A stretch of DNA of 5,281 nt, from contig PWQB01000087.1 of NCBI GenBank assembly GCA_003556955.1, forward strand, positions 1 through 5,281. Reading direction: 5' to 3'. The notes beneath the pieces were generated by a model. That model made no database searches, had not been told where the DNA came from, and saw only the letters and a program-made list of their open reading frames with translations. Below, piece by piece: positions 1 to 5,233 of the stretch. The stretch comes from Nostocaceae cyanobacterium CSSed10_463m. GTDB taxonomy: Bacteria; Cyanobacteriota; Cyanobacteriia; Cyanobacteriales; Nostocaceae. The position numbers and the translations under genes were made by a program. Positions within the stretch are counted from its first letter, which is position 1. Each line of letters opens with the position of its first letter.

Positions 1-28
1 ATATAGGAATCCGGTTTGATTACTGTTC

Positions 29-65
29 GCGTAGCGTGGCGTAAAGCCTGACGGCATAGCTGCGC
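29..65. repeat. Interspersed GC-rich hairpin repeat
   Basis: The arms GCGTAGC (29-35) and GCTGCGC (59-65) pair over 7 bp with one G-T wobble. Smaller GGC/GCC pairs lie inside the loop. GCGTAGCGT-type hairpin repeats like this are, from general knowledge, scattered through Nostoc-type genomes between genes. Its GC-rich composition stands out from the AT-rich flanks. No reading frame or function is evident. The arms are seen directly; assignment to a dispersed family is from memory of the group and could be confirmed by a genome-wide search. Confidence 0.55.
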
Positions 66-90
66 TTAGAGCCATAATTACTCGTAGAGG

Positions 91-122
91 CAGGGAACAG
101 GGAACAGGGAACAGGGAACAGG
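91..122. repeat. CAGGGAA heptanucleotide tandem repeat
   Basis: Four perfect head-to-tail copies of the 7-mer CAGGGAA (91-118) are followed by a partial copy (CAGG). Short tandemly repeated repetitive (STRR) heptamers are a known hallmark of heterocystous cyanobacteria. The tract is intergenic, and its copy number is likely to vary between strains. Its unit differs from the AGTGCTG unit of the other two heptad tracts here. Confidence 0.9.
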
Positions 123-178
123 AAAAAATTAGTAACAGCATACTGAATTTTTTCAAAAATCAAATAGGAGTTCTATAG

Positions 179-226
179 ATACCCGATTTCTTAGAAAAGT
201 CGGGGATCTGGGTATGACGTTTTTTT
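179..226 (+). terminator. Palindromic repeat with T-run, possible terminator
   Basis: CCCGATTT (182-189) pairs with AAGTCGGG (197-204) over 8 bp including one G-T wobble, leaving a 7-nt loop. A competing outer pairing joins ATACCC (179-184) to GGGTAT (210-215). Seven T residues follow at 220-226. The stem-plus-T-run form fits an intrinsic terminator reading rightwards, for a gene lying left of the window. However, AAGTCGGGGATCT-type palindromes are also a common dispersed repeat in Nostoc-like genomes, and the T-run starts 15 nt after the inner stem. It could be a repeat that does or does not terminate transcription. Confidence 0.4.
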
Positions 227-245
227 AGTTTGAGCTACTTAACCG

Positions 246-256
246 TTAACTGTTAA
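246..256. promoter_or_regulatory. Short palindrome upstream of kinase promoter
   Basis: TTAAC-T-GTTAA is a perfect inverted repeat with 5-bp arms. It lies about 20 bp upstream of the candidate -35 box of the first kinase gene, and the overlapping AAC-C-GTT (241-249 region) gives a second small dyad. The position would suit an activator or repressor site, but AT-rich dyads of this size occur by chance, so this is only a candidate. Confidence 0.2.
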
Positions 257-276
257 AAATCTTTTCAAAAATTCAC

Positions 277-303
277 TTGACTGTGAAACGTAGACGCTAC
301 AAT
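277..303 (+). promoter_or_regulatory. Candidate sigma-70-type promoter for kinase 1
   Basis: A TTGACT -35-like box (277-282) and a TACAAT -10-like box (298-303) each match five of six consensus bases, but the spacer is 15 bp, shorter than the usual 17. Transcription would start near 310, giving a leader of roughly 70-80 nt before the kinase. No better pair was seen between the upstream palindrome and the gene. Confidence 0.35.
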
Positions 304-309
304 AAACAA

Positions 310-329
310 TTTTCCAGGCTTCCGGAAAA
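310..329 (+). other. Small leader hairpin of kinase 1
   Basis: TTTTCC (310-315) and GGAAAA (324-329) form a perfect 6-bp stem with an 8-nt loop at the expected 5' end of the kinase transcript. The loop itself holds TTCC (320-323), which can pair locally with the same GGAA, so two alternative folds exist. A role in transcript stability is possible but unproven. Confidence 0.25.
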
Positions 330-379
330 ACTGGTGAGATAAGGAAACCTATTATAAGGATTTATTCAGTAACCAGCTC

Positions 380-2119
380 ATGAATCATCACATGATCGGT
401 CAATTATTACAATCACGTTACCAAATCGTCCAAAGCTTAGGTGCAGGAGTATTTGGACAGACATACATCGCCATAGATCAAGCTGACTCAGCTAACTCTA
501 AATGTGTGATTAAAAACCTCAAATTTCAGAGTTTTACCCCCAAATACTTAGATAATTTAAGATTATGCTTTATTGACGAAACAGCAACCCTCCAGCTTCT
601 GGGAAAGCATCCTCAAATTCCCAAATTAATCACTTGTTTTGAAGAAAACGGGCAATTTTACTTAGTACAGGAGTTTGTCGAAGGACACTCATTAAGTGCA
701 GAATTGCCCATGAATCAATCTTGGAGAGGTAATTGGACTGAAAATGAAGTTGTGCAATTGTTAGAAGATGTCTTGCCGATTTTAGAATTTGTTCACTCTC
801 AAGGGATTATCCATTGCGATATTAAACCAGAAAACTTGATCAGACGCTCTGTTGATGGCAAGTTAGTTTTAATTGACTTCGGTTCTATGCAGTCCTTTGA
901 TTTAGGATTAGATGGAGAATTACCTATTGATGGGATTCCTGTCACCTCCTTGGGATACATAGCACCAGAACAATTTATTGGGAAAACACAACCTAATAGT
1001 GATATTTATGCTTTAGGAATGATTGCCATTCAGGCTTTAACAGGGCGAGAACCACTGCAATTCCCAGTAAATACTCAAACTAATGAGATTATCTGGCGTA
1101 CTCCAGATACATCAGTTAATGATTATTTAGCTGCTGTTCTGAGCCACATGATTCGCTATGATTGCCAGGAGCGCTTTCAGTCTGCGGGTGAGGTGCTACA
1201 TATACTCAAGGAAATGGGGATCAAAACTAAAATACAGCCAATTCCTGAAGTCCGCCGTGAGGTGCTGCAAAAGCCCAGGGTGAAAAAGACTAATGTCCAG
1301 CAAAAACTCAATCTTATGCCTGTATCTTCGGTATTTTCAGGCATGAAAGTGGGTTTGGCGGCTAATTCTTTATTGATGGGATTGGGAGTATATTCTTTAG
1401 TGAATAATTCTCCAGCATATTCAGAAAAAGAAACTTTATATAAAGCAACAGAAGAATATCAAACTGGGGATTTAGAAAAGGCGCTGGCTTTAGTAAAATC
1501 AATTCCGGCTCACAGCAATATTTATCCAGAAGTTCAAGCTACAATGGATGAATGGCAGCATCAATGGCAATTAGCTGCGAAACAATACCAAATAGCTGAA
1601 CAAGCTTTGCATGAGGGGAGATGGTCAGATGTATTAGATGTTTCACCGAAAATGCCAGATATTTTATATTGGCAATCTAAACTAAATACCTTGGTACAGC
1701 AAGCCCAAGTCAGCATCGAAACCCAAACCCAAAATTTGTTATCAAAAGCTTACGAACAAGCCAAAGCTAGAGAATTTTCCACTGCTATAGAATACCTGAG
1801 TCAAATTCCTCCCGAAAGTTCTGCTGGTGCTTTAGTTCAAGATAAATTGGCTGAGTACAGTGAAAAGCGGCAAATTAGAGCAGCTTATTTTTTACATAAT
1901 GCTAATGTCAAAGCCTCAACTGGCGACTTTAATGGGGCTGTAAAACTTCTGCGAAAAATTCCTCACAATACTCCTGCTTACGCTCAAGCTCAAGCTAAAC
2001 TCAATGAATATACTCAAAAACAGCAGATACAAAGTAAAAGTGTGGCGTTAAATTCATCAGCTACTAGAAATGAAAGTTTTCATTCCGAATATCATCTGCA
2101 AGAGGTAAATATTCGTTAA
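380..2119 (+). CDS. Membrane-anchored Hanks-type Ser/Thr kinase, HCD variant
   Basis: This is a eukaryotic-like Ser/Thr protein kinase of 579 residues, expected to phosphorylate proteins with ATP at the inner face of a membrane. Visible motifs in order: Gly-loop GAGVFG (21-26), ATP-anchoring K45, helix-C E67, catalytic loop HCDIKPEN (145-152), DFG (166-168), APE (195-197), SDIYALG (207-213) and R265. The HRD Arg is Cys (codon TGC, one transition from CGC), making this a non-RD kinase; all other key residues are kept. A basic stretch (about 292-309) precedes one membrane helix (about 324-341), implying N-in topology. Four ~51-residue repeats follow (351-551). ATG at 392 (Met5) may be the true start: it aligns exactly with the start of the neighbouring kinase (M-[IL]-G...RYQI), and neither ATG has a well-placed Shine-Dalgarno (AAGGA at 356-360 is 19 nt before the first ATG). 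It converges on the kinase at 2256-4397. The substrate is unknown. Confidence 0.93.
   Translation: MNHHMIGQLLQSRYQIVQSLGAGVFGQTYIAIDQADSANSKCVIKNLKFQSFTPKYLDNLRLCFIDETATLQLLGKHPQIPKLITCFEENGQFYLVQEFVEGHSLSAELPMNQSWRGNWTENEVVQLLEDVLPILEFVHSQGIIHCDIKPENLIRRSVDGKLVLIDFGSMQSFDLGLDGELPIDGIPVTSLGYIAPEQFIGKTQPNSDIYALGMIAIQALTGREPLQFPVNTQTNEIIWRTPDTSVNDYLAAVLSHMIRYDCQERFQSAGEVLHILKEMGIKTKIQPIPEVRREVLQKPRVKKTNVQQKLNLMPVSSVFSGMKVGLAANSLLMGLGVYSLVNNSPAYSEKETLYKATEEYQTGDLEKALALVKSIPAHSNIYPEVQATMDEWQHQWQLAAKQYQIAEQALHEGRWSDVLDVSPKMPDILYWQSKLNTLVQQAQVSIETQTQNLLSKAYEQAKAREFSTAIEYLSQIPPESSAGALVQDKLAEYSEKRQIRAAYFLHNANVKASTGDFNGAVKLLRKIPHNTPAYAQAQAKLNEYTQKQQIQSKSVALNSSATRNESFHSEYHLQEVNIR
1430..2032 (+). repeat. 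Four ~51-residue degenerate repeats in kinase 1
   Basis: Residues 351-400, 401-451, 452-501 and 502-551 align as four copies. Each has a GD[LF]-like turn (G363-D364, G413-R414, R464-E465, G515-D516) followed by an [AV][LIV] helix, then an [IM]P dipeptide at 375-376, 425-426, 476-477 and 527-528, spaced 50, 51 and 51 residues. A closing helix often reads QxKLxEY. The pattern resembles paired TPR-like helices with an extra helix rather than 34-residue TPRs. DNA identity between copies is low, so the repeats are old. They probably form an extracytoplasmic helical sensor or scaffold. Confidence 0.7.
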
Positions 2120-2134
2120 GTGCAAATACAAAAA

Positions 2135-2204
2135 AGTGCTGAGTGCTGAGTGGGGAAAGTGCTGAGTGGGGAAAGTGCTGAGTGCTGAGTGCTGAGTGCT
2201 GAGT
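2135..2204 (+). repeat. AGTGCTG heptad tandem repeat tract
   Basis: Seven copies of AGTGCTG are interrupted by two copies of a 9-mer AGTGGGGAA (2149-2157 and 2165-2173), and the tract closes with AGT. The order is heptad x2, 9-mer, heptad, 9-mer, heptad x4. It begins 15 bp after the stop codon of the first kinase and fills most of the convergent gap. No stem-loop terminator was found in this gap. The same unit recurs in reverse complement at the right edge of the window. Confidence 0.92.
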
Positions 2205-2225
2205 TAAGAAAGTTATAGTAAGTTT

Positions 2226-2255
2226 CCTCCCACACCTCCCACACTCCCCACACCC
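2226..2255. repeat. C-rich 9-bp tandem repeat abutting a stop codon
   Basis: Three near-copies of a 9-mer, CCTCCCACA (2226-2234), CCTCCCACA (2235-2243) and CTCCCCACA (2244-2252), are followed by CCC. The tract runs directly into the stop codon of the minus-strand kinase (2256-2258). One strand is almost pure C/A/T with no G. It is a simple-sequence tract of the kind seen downstream of genes in Nostoc-like genomes. Confidence 0.75.
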
Positions 2256-4397
2256 TTATTCCTCAGCATTGGGAATAGTTGGTACAACTATGGGCTGGGG
2301 TTTTTCCACAGATAATTCTTTTTGGGCTTGATTACGAGCCTTAATTGCTTCTCGGTAATTTGGTTGGTATTTTATGGCTTGATCGTAGGATGCAATTGCT
2401 TCTTGATATCTTTGCAAATTAAATAAAGCATTACCTCTGCTATACCAACTTTGTGCATGGTTTGGTTGATAACGCACTGCTTTATCGTAGGATGCGATCG
2501 CTTCTTTATATTTCTGTAAAATATATTGAGAATTTCCTAAATTATACCAAATTTGAGGGTCATTTCCTTTAATAGCTGCGGCTTTCTGATAAGATTGTAT
2601 GGCTTCTTCATAGCGTTGGCTTTGATGCAATGCCCAACCGCGACTATACCATGATTGGTAGTCATTAGGGTTATGTTTAATTGCTTGCTCATAAGATGCG
2701 ATCGCTTGGGGATAGCGTCGTAAAGTAATTAAAATATTACTTCTCGAAAACCAAGCTGGGTAAAAGTTTGGTCTGTATTGTATTGCTTTATCATAAGCTT
2801 CTAAAGCATAATCAAAGCGATTTAAATTAAATAAAGCATTGCCAAGACTATACCAAGCTTGCCCATAGTCTGGTTTAAATTCAATAGCTGTTTCGTAGGC
2901 ATTAATTGCCTCATCATATTGTTTTAAATTATGCAATGCTAAACCTTTACTATACCAAGCTTGATAATAATTTGGTTGTCTTTCTATAGCTTTATCATAA
3001 GATTGAATAGCATTATTATATTGCTTTAAATTAGTAAACACTTCCCCTTTAGCATTCCAGATTTGTGGAGAATTATCATCTAATTGTAATGCTTTATCAA
3101 AAGATGCGATCGCTTCGGGATAGCGCTGGAGATTTCGCAGGACAAAACCTCGACCACTCCATGCTTCTACATAATCTGGCTGAATTTGAATGGCTTGATC
3201 ATAAGCTGCTAACGCTGCCTCATATTGTTTCAACTCGGATAGGGTTTTACCTTGTCCACTCCATCCAGGGGCAAAATCTGGACTAATATTTACTGCTTCT
3301 TGATAAGCGGCTAAGGCATCTTGATAGCGCTGTAATTCAAATAGTGTACTACCTTGTTGAGATAATGCGATCGCATTATTAGCATTAATACTATTAACAA
3401 TAAATACCGCAGCTATACCGCTAACTCCAATTAAAGATATTACTGATGCCAGCTTAATAACTATATCTTTTTTGTACTTGCTCAATTTAAAATTTTTCAA
3501 TGGCGGATCAGGTGAGAGTGACACACCAGAATTGAGCGGTAACGGGGGACTTAAAACTATAGTCCCAGATGATAGTTGCATTAATTCTTGCAGTTTTTGC
3601 AATGCCACCGTTGCCGAAGTATAGCGTTCCCGGAAATCATAACACACCATTTTATCAATAAATTGGGCAAATTCTGGCGATACACTGGCCTGATTTTGCC
3701 AGATAATTTCATTAGTATCAATATCAACTTCTAGCTGGTTTGGTGACAGTCCTGTGAGGGCTTGAATGGCAATGATTCCCACTGCATAGATATCACTGCT
3801 AAACTTCGGTGTACCCTGGGCTTGTTCTCCGGGTAAATATCCAGGAGTCCCAATAGCAACCGTGGCTTTTGTTTGACCTGCGGGGCTAATTATCTGGGTA
3901 GCAATTTGCTTAACCGCCCCAAAATCAATTAAAACTAACTTACCATCTGCATCGCGCCTGAGTAAATTTCGCGGGTTCACATCACGATGAATCACCTGTT
4001 GTTGGTGAACAAATTCTAAAATTGATAAAATTTCCTGGATGAGAGAAATAACCTCTTCCTGACTGAAGATTTTTCCTGGTGCTAACTCTGTACTCAGGTC
4101 ATGACCTGCGATAAATTCTTGTACTAAATAAAACTCTGTATTTTCTTCAAAGTACGCCAAAAGCTGGGGAATTTGGTCATGAATACCTAATTTATACAGA
4201 ACTTGTGCTTCTGTATCAAATAAACGTCTAGCAGTGTCTAAATTTACTGGGTCAGTGGATTGGGGTTTGAGTTTCTTGACAACACACTGAGGTAATCCCG
4301 GCAAGTGAGTATCACAAGCGACAAAAGTTTCACCAAATCCCCCATCTCCCAAGTGGCTAATAATTTGGTATCTTCCAACAAGTGTGTTTCCCAGCAT
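2256..4397 (-). CDS. Hanks-type kinase with ten TPRs, HRDVNPRN variant
   Basis: This 713-residue protein joins a Ser/Thr kinase domain to a TPR domain through one membrane helix. Kinase motifs: Gly-loop GDGGFG (17-22), K41, helix-C E63, HRDVNPRN (137-144), DFG (158-160), GTPGYLPGE (183-191, PGE in place of APE), SDIYAVG (201-207) and R258. The catalytic-loop Lys (HRDxK) is N141, codon AAC; R143 sits where receptor tyrosine kinases (HRDLAARN) carry their substitute Arg, so activity may be kept, altered or lost. A Pro-rich linker and basic KLSKYKK (304-310) lead to a helix at about 312-334, implying a cytoplasmic kinase and extracytoplasmic TPRs (343-682). The tail is Pro-rich. The start matches related kinases, and a weak AGG lies 8 nt upstream (4406-4408 on the complementary strand). 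It is related to the convergent kinase at 380-2119 (shared YLVQEF, GKLVLIDFG, IAIQALTG, TNEIIW) and divergent from the rhomboid gene. Confidence 0.95.
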   Translation of the reverse strand: MLGNTLVGRYQIISHLGDGGFGETFVACDTHLPGLPQCVVKKLKPQSTDPVNLDTARRLFDTEAQVLYKLGIHDQIPQLLAYFEENTEFYLVQEFIAGHDLSTELAPGKIFSQEEVISLIQEILSILEFVHQQQVIHRDVNPRNLLRRDADGKLVLIDFGAVKQIATQIISPAGQTKATVAIGTPGYLPGEQAQGTPKFSSDIYAVGIIAIQALTGLSPNQLEVDIDTNEIIWQNQASVSPEFAQFIDKMVCYDFRERYTSATVALQKLQELMQLSSGTIVLSPPLPLNSGVSLSPDPPLKNFKLSKYKKDIVIKLASVISLIGVSGIAAVFIVNSINANNAIALSQQGSTLFELQRYQDALAAYQEAVNISPDFAPGWSGQGKTLSELKQYEAALAAYDQAIQIQPDYVEAWSGRGFVLRNLQRYPEAIASFDKALQLDDNSPQIWNAKGEVFTNLKQYNNAIQSYDKAIERQPNYYQAWYSKGLALHNLKQYDEAINAYETAIEFKPDYGQAWYSLGNALFNLNRFDYALEAYDKAIQYRPNFYPAWFSRSNILITLRRYPQAIASYEQAIKHNPNDYQSWYSRGWALHQSQRYEEAIQSYQKAAAIKGNDPQIWYNLGNSQYILQKYKEAIASYDKAVRYQPNHAQSWYSRGNALFNLQRYQEAIASYDQAIKYQPNYREAIKARNQAQKELSVEKPQPIVVPTIPNAEE
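2352..3371 (-). repeat. Ten in-register TPR repeats (102-bp period)
   Basis: Residues 343-682 form ten tetratricopeptide repeats of exactly 34 residues with no insertion or deletion. Nine Trp residues mark the array at positions 379, 413, 447, 481, 515, 549, 583, 617 and 651; the first repeat lacks it. The recurring core is W-[YS]-x-G-x-x-L-x-x-L-x-x-[YF]-x-x-A-[IL]-x-[SA]-[YF]-[DE]-x-A followed by xxPN/D-Y. Ten TPRs give more than one superhelical turn and usually bind peptides or proteins. At DNA level the period is 102 bp, making the region prone to repeat-number change. Confidence 0.95.
2494..3374. repeat. Four HIP1 octamers (GCGATCGC)
   Basis: Perfect copies lie at 2494-2501, 2698-2705, 3106-3113 and 3367-3374. 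HIP1 is the highly over-represented palindrome of cyanobacterial genomes. The first three are 204 and 408 bp apart, that is two and four TPR periods, and encode the same EAIAS position of the repeat. The fourth is out of that register, in the NAIALSQ stretch at the first TPR. Confidence 0.9.
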
Positions 4398-4418
4398 CTC
4401 GTTTACCTAGTTGAGCGC

Positions 4419-4447
4419 ATTGTGACCTGATTCCAATCTTGCCACAA
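4419..4447 (-). promoter_or_regulatory. Candidate promoter of the TPR kinase
   Basis: Read on the minus strand, TTGTGG (4447-4442) and CACAAT (4424-4419) are separated by 17 bp, fitting weak -35 and -10 boxes. Transcription would start near 4412, leaving a leader of only about 15 nt before the ATG. The left arm of the inverted repeat lies inside the spacer. The boxes match consensus only in part. Confidence 0.3.
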
Positions 4448-4481
4448 ATTAATTAAAACAGGGAGATGAGGCGGAATCAGG
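4426..4481. promoter_or_regulatory. Perfect 9-bp inverted repeat, candidate shared operator
   Basis: CCTGATTCC (4426-4434) and GGAATCAGG (4473-4481) are perfect reverse complements, 47 bp centre to centre, about 4.5 helical turns. They lie in the 114-bp region between the divergent kinase and rhomboid genes. A TTGCC/GGCAA pair (4439-4443 and 4481-4485) adds a second small dyad. With a 38-bp loop a transcript hairpin is less likely than two protein-binding half-sites. No known regulator consensus is recognised. Confidence 0.4.
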
Positions 4482-4511
4482 GCAAAACTTTATTGAAAAT
4501 TTAAAATTTAT

Positions 4512-5222
4512 ATGATTCCTATTAGTGATAATATTCGCCTGCGTCATCAACCAATTATTATTTATTGGCTGATTGGCATTAATATAGCTCTATTTTTATG
4601 GCAACTTAAACTAGAGGTAAGTGGTGAATTAGGAACTTTCATCAATAGTTGGGGTTTGATTCCCGCCCAAATTACGAGTGCAGTTACCAATGCCATTTAC
4701 TTTAATCCAGCCGCTTGGGTAGTGGTATTTTGGCGTGTACCTTCCCTCTTTTTTGGAATGTTTCTTCACGGTAGTTTCAGTCAAATTTTAGGCAATTTAC
4801 TATTTTTATGGGTTTTTGGTAAAACTGTTGAAAACGTGATTGGACATGGACGTTTTCTCTCATTGTATTTGGGTGCGGGGATGTTGACAGGAATAGCCCA
4901 AATTATTTTAGAACCGAGTTTGAACATACCACTAATTGGAGCCAACGGTGCGATCGCAGCGATTTTAGGAGCTTATGTATGCAAATTCCCTAAAGTTAAA
5001 ATAGACACCATTCTCCCCCTACTAATAGTGTATATTCCCATTCAGCTTCCCGCCTATTTGTATCTATTTTGGTGGTTTATCCAACAGCTATTTTACGGAA
5101 TTGGCAGCTTAAACATTCCTCCATCTGGTGTAAATTCAGCCAGTCTAGCCTACTGGGCGCAACTTCTAGGATTATTCATTGGTGCAGCATTGATGCGATT
5201 CAATCAACCATCCCGTAGCTAA
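4512..5222 (+). CDS. Rhomboid-family membrane protein, predicted pseudoprotease
   Basis: This 236-residue protein has the fold signatures of the bacterial rhomboid intramembrane serine protease family: about six membrane helices (roughly 15-31, 80-103 region, 114-132, 138-156, 166-190, 211-229), FLHGSFSQILGN (84-95), FGKTVEN (102-108), GHGRF (111-115) and IGANGAIAAILGAY (142-155). The length is usual for the short form. Yet the nucleophile Ser of GxSG is N145 (codon AAC, one transition from AGC), the TM6 catalytic His of AHxGG is Q217, and the conserved His before GN is Q91; N95 and E107 remain. With both dyad residues gone it should not cleave, so a binding or chaperone role like that of iRhoms or derlins is more likely (inference). 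The frame is intact and hydrophobicity is kept, so it does not look like a decaying gene. It is divergent from the TPR kinase. No Shine-Dalgarno is evident before the ATG. Confidence 0.9.
   Translation: MIPISDNIRLRHQPIIIYWLIGINIALFLWQLKLEVSGELGTFINSWGLIPAQITSAVTNAIYFNPAAWVVVFWRVPSLFFGMFLHGSFSQILGNLLFLWVFGKTVENVIGHGRFLSLYLGAGMLTGIAQIILEPSLNIPLIGANGAIAAILGAYVCKFPKVKIDTILPLLIVYIPIQLPAYLYLFWWFIQQLFYGIGSLNIPPSGVNSASLAYWAQLLGLFIGAALMRFNQPSRS
4950..4957. repeat. HIP1 octamer inside the rhomboid gene
   Basis: A perfect GCGATCGC lies immediately after the altered GANG motif, encoding part of the GAIAA stretch. It supports the cyanobacterial origin of this gene as well as of the kinase. Confidence 0.9.
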
Positions 5223-5233
5223 CCTGAGCGTTA

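Noticed and set aside
1..90. End of an upstream coding region
   Set aside because: No frame with sensible protein sequence was recognised; the segment is dominated by a hairpin repeat.
2135..2204. CRISPR array
   Set aside because: The units are 7-9 bp and contiguous, with no unique spacers and no cas genes nearby; this is a heptad tandem repeat.
3065..3286. Plus-strand open frame of 73 codons opposite the TPR kinase
   Set aside because: It lies wholly inside the TPR coding region on the other strand. Its length follows from the 102-bp repeat bias, and it has no recognisable domain or start context.
4439..4511. Promoter for the rhomboid gene
   Set aside because: TTGCCA (4439-4444) and several AT-rich -10-like strings exist, but no pair has acceptable spacing and match, so none is annotated.
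4512..5222. Rhomboid gene as a pseudogene
   Set aside because: The frame is complete, the membrane helices and structural motifs are intact, and only active-site residues are changed; loss of activity fits better than gene decay.
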